DNA from: Cyclaneusma minus
Lineage: Eukaryota > Ascomycota > Leotiomycetes > Marthamycetales > Marthamycetaceae
NCBI GenBank assembly: GCA_037179335.1
Contig: JAKZHN010000059.1
Location: 42,648 to 106,647 of the forward strand
Direction: 5' to 3'
Length of the DNA stretch: 64,000 nucleotides
Under the pieces are notes generated by a model that worked only from the letters and a program-made list of their open reading frames with translations, was not told the DNA's origin and searched no databases. The position numbers and the translations under genes were made by a program. The first letter of the stretch is position 1. The number at the start of each line of letters is the position of its first letter. Of this stretch, positions 56,418-64,000 are shown piece after piece.

Positions 56418-57787
56418 ATGGAGACACGCAAAATGGCTACCCAGACCACAACCACGACAACCTATACTGCAACTGGTGTTGTTGGTTCAATCCAAAATCG
56501 CCAGAATGGCAAGCTTCCTCCATTCCCATCCGATATTCCCACCGCCCCACTCCTCCGCATCCCCCTCTCCTCCCTCCGCCATACCTCTTCCTCGCCCGAA
56601 TCCCAACGACTCTTCGACGCCGCTACCTCCGTCGGCTTCTTCTATCTTGATCTTTCATCCGACTGGCTCGGAGAGAAGTTTATGAAACTAGCTGCGGAAA
56701 TGTTTGAGTTGATGACCGAGTTATTTGCCATTGGGCCTGAAGAGCTAAAGAACTACGATGAAGGCAAGACTGGCAGTGGTTTTGGGTATAAGGGGCAGGG
56801 TTCGACGGTCGCTGGTACAGGGGGTGAGAGGGATCGAACGGAGTTTTACAAGGTTTGTACTATTTCTCATTTACACTTCTGTTTCCACTCAAGTTCAATA
56901 CCCAAGACCACTCTAATCCTCCCCCTTTTGCTTCCCCGCAAGTTTCGTTTTAGTAGCAATTTTCCACAAGACTCGCTAGATACCTAAATTGTCATGTCAT
57001 ACAACTGACCTTCTCATCTCCTTCTCACCACCTCCAGATCCCCAAAGACGACATCCTCGAGCAATCACTCTCGCCCACCCCTCACCCCCCTCTCCTTTCC
57101 TCCACTGAAAATCGCGCTCTTTTCGCATCATACATCCGCACCGCCCACGAAATCGAAATTCTCTTGCTTGAGCATTTGAACAAGCATCTAGGTCTCCCCA
57201 CCGACACGCTCGCAAACCTCCATCGCCTCGACGAACCATCCGGCGACCACGTCCGCTTCATCAGATCGCCCGCAGCCGCCCCAAGCATTAGTGATGATAG
57301 TCATGAAAGCAGCGAAAAGAGCCCAGCATTGGGAGCACACACAGATTTCGGCAGCGTAACTTTGCTATTCAACAAGCTCGGCGGGCTGCAAGTACTTTGC
57401 CCTCCCCCCAACCATGCTGCGCTTTCCTTTTCTCCGGAAAGCAACTACGGAATCAATGATGGTGACTTTGTTCGGGAAGAATGGTGGAAATTTGTGAAGC
57501 CTTTGGAGAAGCACTGTATTGTCAATTTTGGCGATGCGATGACGAAGTTTTCAAATGGGAAGGTGAAGAGTGCGGTGCATAGGGTTGTGAAACCACCGAG
57601 TGGTCAGGGGAGTTGGGATAGGTATAGTTTGGTGTATTTTGGGAGGCCGGGGGATGAGGTGGTTTTGAGGAGGTTGGAGGGGGGGAATGTTCCGGGGTTG
57701 AAGCATGGGGAAAGAGAGCAGGAGGTTAGGAGTAAGGATTGGATAAAGTGGAAGGCGACGAGGAACAGGGTCGAGGGTTCGAGATAA
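56418..57787 (+). CDS. 2-oxoglutarate/Fe(II)-dependent oxygenase (isopenicillin N synthase-like)
   Basis: Exons 56418-56852 and 57038-57787 (185-bp intron, longer than its neighbours') give 394 residues. A slightly later start at 56433 is equally possible. The N-terminal DIOX_N part begins near PLLRIPLSSLRH. The jelly-roll core has the iron triad His246-x-Asp248 in GAHTDFGSVTLL and His326 in SAVHRVV, and Arg340 in RYSLVYFG for 2-oxoglutarate. Such enzymes hydroxylate, desaturate or cyclise small molecules and are common in secondary metabolism and in housekeeping catabolism. It lies about 0.9 kb downstream of the O-methyltransferase on the same strand. Confidence 0.9.
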
Positions 57788-58574
57788 AGGAAGGGGAGGG
57801 AAGAGATGAGGGGATGAGAAAGATTGGTGTTCGGGAGAAGAAGAGGAGAGTTTGTAATGTTGTCGACTGATTTTGAAACTTACAATGAATGGTTCAGGAT
57901 AGGAGAAGTGCCTGGCTGCGTCTCTCCTACGTACTTCTGTTGCAGAGAAAGCCCAAGAATCTTTGCTCAAAAAAGCATTTGTATCATACATGTGTCATGA
58001 GTTAGAGGCTTTCCGTTGCCAGACCTTGCCCACTCCCCCATATCCTTCACGCAGGCAGCGATGCAGACCGCAAATACGAAGTACAGACTGATTCAGCCTG
58101 ATCTGTGTAGTGCCGGTAAAGGGGACACTCCTTCAGGATCCTCGTGATGGAGTCCACGAACTCCGACTTCGTCGTCCTTGCTGGCTGCCAGATGGATTGA
58201 TCCTTTATCGAAACACGGTGGCTCATGAGGTATCAGATATTGTATACCTAAAGAGCTGTAGTAAGAACGGTCTTTTTCTTCCAGTCATCGCTTTCGTAAC
58301 CGCGTTTTCAGTCACTGCACAACACATGACTTATAAGCCAAAGTAGAAAACCGTGGCGACTGAAGCCAACATCTTTGCGCGAGTATGGTGTTCACTGGAT
58401 CATGTCGCATTAAACGCTCTGGCAAAGATAGATACAGGCATCCACCTGTCTATGCCCTTCCGATCCGCTTCATAGCAACGGGATCGAGCCAAGCATATGC
58501 GCCAGCTGGCCGAAACAGAGCCCCCAGCCAGGCCAAGCCGTTCTTTGCAGAGAAACCCGGGAAGAGAGACACGT
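57788..58574. other. Convergent intergenic region
   Basis: 3' ends of the oxygenase gene and of the eL42 gene. No gene recognised. Confidence 0.45.
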
Positions 58575-59513
58575 TTAAAAGACCAGCGCCGCACCCTTCG
58601 TCTTCTTGTCACCACTGTAGCACAGAAAATGTCAGCCTGTTTCCATGATACTTCTTCGGGAGTTCCGCCTGCGCGAATCGTGCAGGACGATGAAGTGACA
58701 AAGACGTACCCCAACTCGAAGTGCTTGCATCGCTTCAGAGCCAATTGTGCCTTGGTCTTGCATGCGGTACACTCCAGTCTCAGCACAACCTTCTTGGTGG
58801 TCTTAGCCTTCTTGTGGAAGACAGGCTTGGTCTGACCACCGTAACCGGACTGCTTTCGGTCGTAACGACGCTTTCCTTGTGCGAAGAGCGATGCCTAACT
58901 ATGGTCAGCGATTGAACTTCACCAGGCGTAATGTGCCAGCCGTATCATTCCAAGGAACTCCGGCTTGGCGTATGATATATATCGGCAGCTGGAGAAAGGG
59001 CCGTCGTTGACGTCGAGGGAAAGCGTACCTTGCCGGCCTTGTACTGTGTGACTTTGTGCTGGGTGTGCTTGCGGCAGTCCTTGCCCTTGCAGTAGGTGCG
59101 ACGAGTCTTGGGAACGTTGACCTGAAGACATAGGAACGTTAGCCATCACATTCAACTCTGCCTTTTCCACTGTTGATGCTGCTTCTGTGCCGCGATTCTG
59201 TCCGTTTTCGTGGTGGCGCTGGATCGGTCGGGTTCGAGCTTCGCCAACTTCGAGCAGTGGCCGTCTCGAGAAAACATAGTGGATGCGCAAGCCGCTGAAT
59301 CGTCCCCATTATGCCCTTCTTCGCATTTTGCTCTGTCCAGCGTCCAGCGGGTTCCTTCAGGAACAGTCATTCTCGCATCGCGCCCAAGCCTTCCCCATCG
59401 AAATTATCGCAAGACATTCGTTTCGCAGCTCGTGTGTATCGGTTCTCAGGTCGTAATCGGACAGAGCAGCAGCAGCAGCAGGTAAGCGGGTCGCGGGAGT
59501 GGCTACGTACCAT
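58575..59513 (-). CDS. rpl42: 60S ribosomal protein eL42 (L44/L36a)
   Basis: Four exons: 59511-59513 (the ATG only), 59029-59121, 58710-58894 and 58575-58614, giving 106 residues, exactly the family's length. The chain begins MVNVPKTRRTYCKGKDCRKH and ends HFELGGDKKTKGAALVF. The four zinc-binding cysteines are Cys12, Cys17 and the C-x2-C pair of LECTACKTK. Pro56 is present in QTKPVF; in yeasts, a Pro at this place goes with cycloheximide sensitivity. eL42 lies at the 60S E site. The first intron (389 bp) starts directly after the ATG, an arrangement often seen in ribosomal protein genes. The last exon boundary (TTG GG | T GGT) is fixed by the conserved GGDKK. Confidence 0.96.
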
Positions 59514-60190
59514 CTTGACGGACTTGGTGGGTGCGTAGATGGGTGGTTGTCGTTGTCGTCGCTGCTTCGATTTTTAGGAGGACGCTGGGCGATATCTCAA
59601 AATCAGAGCTTCTGTGGGCGCTAGCCGAGCGCTAGCGGAGTGCTTGGCGGCACGTGACTGTCCCGCCACCTGTGGCTGAGTCAGCTGGGCCGAGCCGGAG
59701 CGACTTGTTGGAGCTGTCTTTCGAAGCACGACCACCATTTCTGCCACGATCGTTTCCTCCGAGCGAATTCTGAATGATACTCGTCGGCTTTTATTTTTAC
59801 GTCCACGCCAGCGAAACTGCTGCCAAATTCTCCACGTGCTCGACCGCATTCAGCATGTGGTATGGGTAGTCTCGTTCTGCTTCCTGCTCGGCACCAGAGT
59901 CAAGTGTCTCCTTCCAAGTTCCAGAGAACCCCATCGAGCTACACTCACTACTCTACACACCCACGGAGCGTCGGGATATCGTGTCAACAAGAGACTCAAG
60001 GGTTGGAGAGGTTTACGGAGTCCTCCAGACCGGCAGTCGAACAGACTTTGCCTGCTTCAATGCTTGAACCAAGCTCCCGTCCGCTAGTGGAGGCCCGGAA
60101 GAGCCTGTCCGCAACTGGGAATTCAACATGAAGCTTCTTCCCTCCGTACCCGAACCAATCATCTGAGGAACCTCAACGACACTTGCCGCG
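59514..60190. other. Divergent interval upstream of eL42 and of the PRELI remnant
   Basis: It holds the eL42 promoter. The tandem CAGCTGGGC/TAGCGGAG-like GC-rich blocks near 59620-59700 are the only texture seen. No gene recognised. Confidence 0.4.
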
Positions 60191-60480
60191 ATGAAGGTCT
60201 TTTCGAATGAGGTAACCTTCGACTACTCGTGGGAGGAGGTGTTAACTGCCAACTGGCGCAAATACTGTCCATGGAACGACAAGTCCAGGCATGTCATCGC
60301 CGTTGACACCCTTTCGCGACGGGTCGACCCGAGACCGGCATTGTACCATCCAATTCATCTCTTAGTAGCTTCCGTCACAGGCTGACACATACAGGCCTAC
60401 GACGTCAGAAGCAAGTCACTCGCGTGGATTTGCTTGTACGAGAAAAGCAGAGCCCCTGAAAGGCAATGATTTTCTTGGTT
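60191..60480 (+). pseudogene. Decayed PRELI/Ups (MSF1 family) gene fragment
   Basis: The first 50 residues (MKVFSNEVTFDYSWEEVLTA, then NWRKY, PWNDKSRHVIAVDTLSRRVDP) are those of the PRELI/MSF1 family of mitochondrial intermembrane-space phospholipid-transfer proteins (Ups1/Ups2 type). At about 60330 the expected VDPETGI appears only after adding one base (CCCGAGACCGGCATT), so one G has been lost. Beyond that, scraps such as VRS and EKQSP can be found up to 60470, but the rest of the roughly 190-residue domain is missing. An intact copy is expected elsewhere in the genome, because the family is needed for cardiolipin and phosphatidylethanolamine supply. Confidence 0.6.
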
Positions 60481-60883
60481 CTGTCGACCACAACATCCGG
60501 AGAATCCGGAGAAGAGGCCGCTTTTGAGGGGCTGAGTGCCTGCTGACCTCAATACTTCATCCCCAAGACTGCATTCTGCAATGTGCCCGGCGGCTTAAGG
60601 AAACGATATGCGTCATGCACGTCTTGAATCCTTGCGTACAGGCACAGGAGAATCTCTATGGTGGAATTCTAGGGATCCCGGGTACCCCCAGCAGCAGCCG
60701 AAGTTAGATAGATAATACGATGGGAGAATACAGACGAACCATGCTTGGCCATGCGTGTAGGGATGAGAATGTACAATTGCCGAGCCAGCTCAGCTGCCAT
60801 TGAGCTGGCAACAGAACAGACTTCTTTATCATTGTCTGCTCATCGGTCTCTGCTCTCTATCAAAGTTCTTGTCCATAGAGTTT
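60481..60883. other. Intergenic region, promoter of the GH43 gene
   Basis: Nothing recognised besides the GH43 leader. GAATTC/GGATCC/GGTACC sites follow one another near 60665-60690, which is only a curiosity. Confidence 0.4.
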
Positions 60884-63015
60884 ATGTTCGCCATGTTCAC
60901 CCCCCTTCTAGCCCTCGCTGCCCTGATTGCGCCAAGTCTATGCTCCCTCCAAATAGTAAGAAGTCCGCAAGTCTCCTTCGGATCTCCTACCACACCAAGA
61001 CTGGCAAAGCATAAAAAAGCATTCTTGGCTTGTACTTACCTCCCCCCAGGTCCCAGGCGCAACGATCACAGCCAAAGGTACAAACCAGCATGTTCAAGCC
61101 CATGGCGGCTCCATTACCGAAGTTGACAACACATTCTACTGGATCGGCGAGAACAGAGGTGGCGACTCTGGCATCGTCAGCTGCTATTCCAGCACCGATC
61201 TAGTCCAGTGGACTTTCGTCAACGATCTCTTGACTAGGCAGAGCTCTGGCGATCTGGGATCCAACCGTGTTGTGGAGCGTCCGAAGGTGCTTTACAATGA
61301 TGATACTTCCCAGTGGGTGATGTGGATGCACATCGATAGCAGCTCTTACAACGAGGCCAAAGCTGGTGTTGCGACGAGTAGTTCGATTTGTGGTGACTAT
61401 GACTATCAGTAAGTTTTGGATCAGATCTTCTGAATCACTTTCTTTTTCTAGTATTATACCGAGAGGGAAAGACGAACACCTGGCAAAAGTGATCACGTTG
61501 TCCGGCTGATAACACCTCCCAGAGGCTCGTCTCAACCATTGGGCCATCAGTCGAGAGATATCGGGTTGTTTAAAGGTTTGTTGAACTGACTTTCCAGACA
61601 TGAGTAATGTCACATTGGCCTTTGAACTGACTATGAGGTAGATACGGACGGGACAGGGTATCTGCTCACAGAAGATGTAGGTCCAAAAAATGATTCCTTT
61701 CCTTCGTAGTTGGAAAGCCTGGGAATGTCACTAAGCCTTCCCCTATCTGGTCGAATAGCGAGCAAACGGTCTCCGTATCGACGAGCTTGCACCCGATTAT
61801 CTCTCAGCTGTGAACGCGACATATTTGTATGTGGAAACGAACATGTACGAAGCTCCAGCGCTCTACAAGTCAGGCTCAACATACTTCTTCTTCGCTTCAA
61901 GACAGTCCGGTGCGTATCTCTCTGCCACTTGACGAAAATAAACTATGATACTGACGCACACATCCAGGCTACGGTACGTTACTCACCACCAGAAACTCCA
62001 TGCGTAGAGACAGGCCACTGAGAGTACCGTAGATCCAAACGACAACCAATACCAAACAGCAACCTCCCTCTCCGGCCCGTGGAGTGACTGGGCTGATTTC
62101 GCCCCCTCAGGATCCAATACATTCAACTCGCAGGTGGCCTTTGTGATTGATATCCACGGAGTCGTTATGTATCTCTCCCTAAACCCCTTTTCTGCAATCC
62201 CGTCCCCCCGCAGTAGACCCAGAGAAGCGAAATGTCCTGACCACATATCAATGAACAGGTATGGGGGCGACCGCTATGTATCGGGAAACTTAGGCGCATC
62301 AACCTACGTCTGGCTCCCGCTCACAATTTCCGGCACCACCGCAACACTAGTCAGTCTCCCCCTTCCAGCGGCTCTGTAATTCAGCAGCCCAAAATCCAGC
62401 TCCTCCAGCTCACAAAACCATACTAACCATACCAAATTTCCACAGATGAACGAAGTAAACTGGATCCTCGACATCAGCACAGGCCAGTGGACCCCCGGGC
62501 CCTCCGAAACAACCCCCGAAGCCGAGTCCTCCTCGAACACGCTCAGCGGCGGCGCCAATGTCATATCTTGCAGCGGCTGCAGCGGAGGCAAAGCAGTAGG
62601 CGACATTGGCGGCTCATCCAACGGCATCATAGTATTCAACAACGTCTCCAGCACCGTCTCCACAATGTCCTCGATCAGAGTGCATTATGAGAATGGTGAC
62701 ACAACGCAAAGATATGCCAGTGTGAGCGTGAATGGGGGAGCTGCGCAGGTTTTGGCGTTTTTGGCGACAGCGGATGGGCAAACGCCGGGGACGAGTGTAT
62801 TGAACGTGCAGTTGGAAGAGGGGACGGCGAACCGGGTTGAGTTTGCGGCGTATGAGGGGGGTTATGGTGAGTTTGGTGCTTCTTCTTCTTCTTTCTTATT
62901 CTTCTTAGAATGAACTCTTGGTCTGCGTGAGATGCATTGGTGTGAGGTACTGGGATTCTGATGCTAATGCGTGTTAGCTGCCGACTTGGATAGGTTGTCC
63001 GTTCCGGATTCGTGA
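60884..63015 (+). CDS. Secreted GH43 exo-beta-1,3-galactanase-like enzyme with C-terminal CBM35
   Basis: Ten exons: 60884-60955, 61050-61408, 61523-61575, 61642-61676, 61759-61909, 61968-61973, 62033-62168, 62259-62349, 62446-62866 and 62978-63015, giving 453 residues. A signal peptide (MFAMFTPLLALAALIAPSLC) precedes a five-bladed propeller: QAHGGSITEVDNTFYWIGEN, RPKVLYND, PLGHQSRDIGLFKDTDGTGY, YEAPALYK, SGYDPNDNQY and SLSGPWSDW. The C-terminal 140 residues are a CBM35-type domain (EAESSSNTLSGGA, CSGCSGGKAVGDIGG, ending YAADLD). Enzymes of this layout (GH43 subfamily 24) release galactose from beta-1,3-galactan of arabinogalactan proteins, so a plant cell-wall role is likely. The 6-nt exon is needed to give the conserved GYDPNDN spacing. 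Confidence 0.88.
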
Positions 63016-64000
63016 GTTGGAGATGATGTGGTTGGATGACAAGCGGGAAGTGACATGAGAAGGTCTCTGTGGCGCGGAAAATGAAGTGCTGAATGGTATC
63101 CCCTAGGATTTTGTTGCACTTCCCCTGAAAGCGAATGTAGATGTATCTGCCATTGTCATCGGTGTCAAAACCAGCTTGCGCGCAGAGTCCATTCTCCGGT
63201 AATTTATGCTGCTGCCTAGCAAGTAACAAAATGTCTAGGGGAATGAGATGATATTCAGCGAGACATTGATGGTGATCCCCAAGACAAGTCAAGAGAAGTC
63301 GCTGCCATGGAAAGGAAATGAGAAGCTTCATTATCCAGCTTGGCTAGAAATAGCACGACGCCGCATTGTAACAGAGGCAGGATACCTTTTGCAGCTCAAC
63401 CACGAGAGTTTCAGGTGAAGATCGCCCCCAAGAGCTGGCGCCGACTCGCCGACGTGGTCTTGGATTTGATTGAGATTCAAGCCTTGGGGCAGGGCAACTC
63501 GAACTGGCGGCAGTAGTGCAAGGCGACGGAGAGATTCTTAATTTTGGTCGATGGTTATTTGGACGTCATTCGGCCCCCATCTCAGTCATCAGCTTAGCAC
63601 CTGAGGAGTAAACTGACGCGCGACATGGCAGAAGCTATCCCCAAATAAATGGGCCTTGTGTGAAGACATGCGGCTGTGATTGGCCAGTCCGCATCGGCAC
63701 TCATTAGTCTCAGCCGCCGCGCGACGATCGTTTAGTCGCGCACTCGCGGCTATCAAGGGCAGCGCTGAGTCTTCCTGTCATGCCCATCTTCAATAGCCAC
63801 GCTCCTGAAGCCTGCCTCAGCACACTATGTACTTCAACCTGCCATCACATAAGGTACTACTGACTGTGCTGGCCCTGGCCCTGGCCCCCATTGCCTGCCA
63901 CTGGTCTTCGCTTCCGCCAGCCCCAGCCTTGCATGTTGTGGCATTACTTAGAAAGCTTCAATTTTGTCCAATCTGATATCCCATCAATCCCCCCCCCCCC
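63016..64000. other. Gene-free right flank ending in a poly-C run
   Basis: No gene is recognised. A minus-strand frame at 62675-63331 only shadows the GH43 gene. The window ends in an uninterrupted run of C from about 63989, cut by the window edge. Confidence 0.45.

Noticed and set aside
46963..57787. Complete secondary-metabolite gene cluster
   Set aside because: No polyketide synthase, NRPS, terpene cyclase or other core enzyme is present in the window. Kept only as a low-weight observation.
61910..62032. Single 123-bp intron instead of two introns around a 6-nt exon in the GH43 gene
   Set aside because: It keeps the frame but deletes the Gly-Tyr expected before PNDN, while a perfect acceptor and donor flank the 6-nt exon.

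Overview
This is nuclear DNA of a filamentous ascomycete (Pezizomycotina). The genes have many short introns (mostly about 50-70 bp) with GTAAGT/GTGAGT-type donors and CAG/TAG acceptors. Families typical of the group are present: Zn2Cys6 regulator, LaeA-like methyltransferase, Pth11-type membrane domain and an Hrr1/SAD-3-type helicase. A tRNA has a canonical intron, and there are no operons. The sequence does not let me name the species.

Layout. 1-1079: 5' part of a YDG/SRA-domain gene on the minus strand, running off the left edge. 1080-6725: a gene-poor stretch with several decayed tandem repeats. 6726-8816: a peroxisomal 4-coumarate:CoA ligase-like enzyme. 10004-13321: the ribosome quality-control factor Rqc2/Tae2. 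13918-15033: an intron-containing tRNA-Arg(UCG) abutting a W/E/G-repeat protein gene. 15987-17147: a 3'-5' exonuclease-like gene broken by two opposite one-base frameshifts. 17491-19990: small cysteine proteins, a tRNA-like element and a basic coiled protein. 21466-22797: a helix-turn-helix protein resembling a domesticated transposase DNA-binding domain. 23677-26727: a fusion of a fungal rhodopsin-like membrane domain with a fucose-permease-type transporter. 29447-30719: a seven-knuckle CCHC protein (Gis2/CNBP type) in eight exons. 32029-32782: Shr3, the ER chaperone of amino-acid permeases. 33845-34806: a mitoribosomal protein derived from Fe/Mn superoxide dismutase, sharing a promoter with 35311-37815, molybdenum cofactor sulfurase. 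38180-38690: a 19-bp minisatellite. 39509-43851: the Hrr1/SAD-3-like RNAi helicase. 44942-45970: a tail-anchored low-complexity protein. 46963-57787: Zn2Cys6 regulator, LaeA-like methyltransferase, O-methyltransferase and 2-oxoglutarate/Fe(II) oxygenase. 58575-59513: ribosomal protein eL42. 60191-60480: remains of a PRELI/Ups gene. 60884-63015: a secreted GH43 exo-beta-1,3-galactanase with a CBM35 domain and a 6-nt exon.

How the genes relate. Most are unrelated housekeeping or environmental genes. Rqc2, the Gis2-like protein, eL42 and the mS42/mS43 protein all serve translation. The only possible functional group is 46963-57787 (regulator, methyltransferases, oxygenase), which looks like tailoring functions but has no polyketide synthase, NRPS or terpene core enzyme in the window.

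Exon boundaries were placed by hand by matching splice signals, reading phase and continuity of conserved protein motifs. Family names rest on motif recognition and no database search was run. The points most worth a second look are the rhodopsin-transporter fusion, the 6-nt exon, the two broken genes, the tRNA/gene overlap and the minisatellite upstream of the RNAi helicase.
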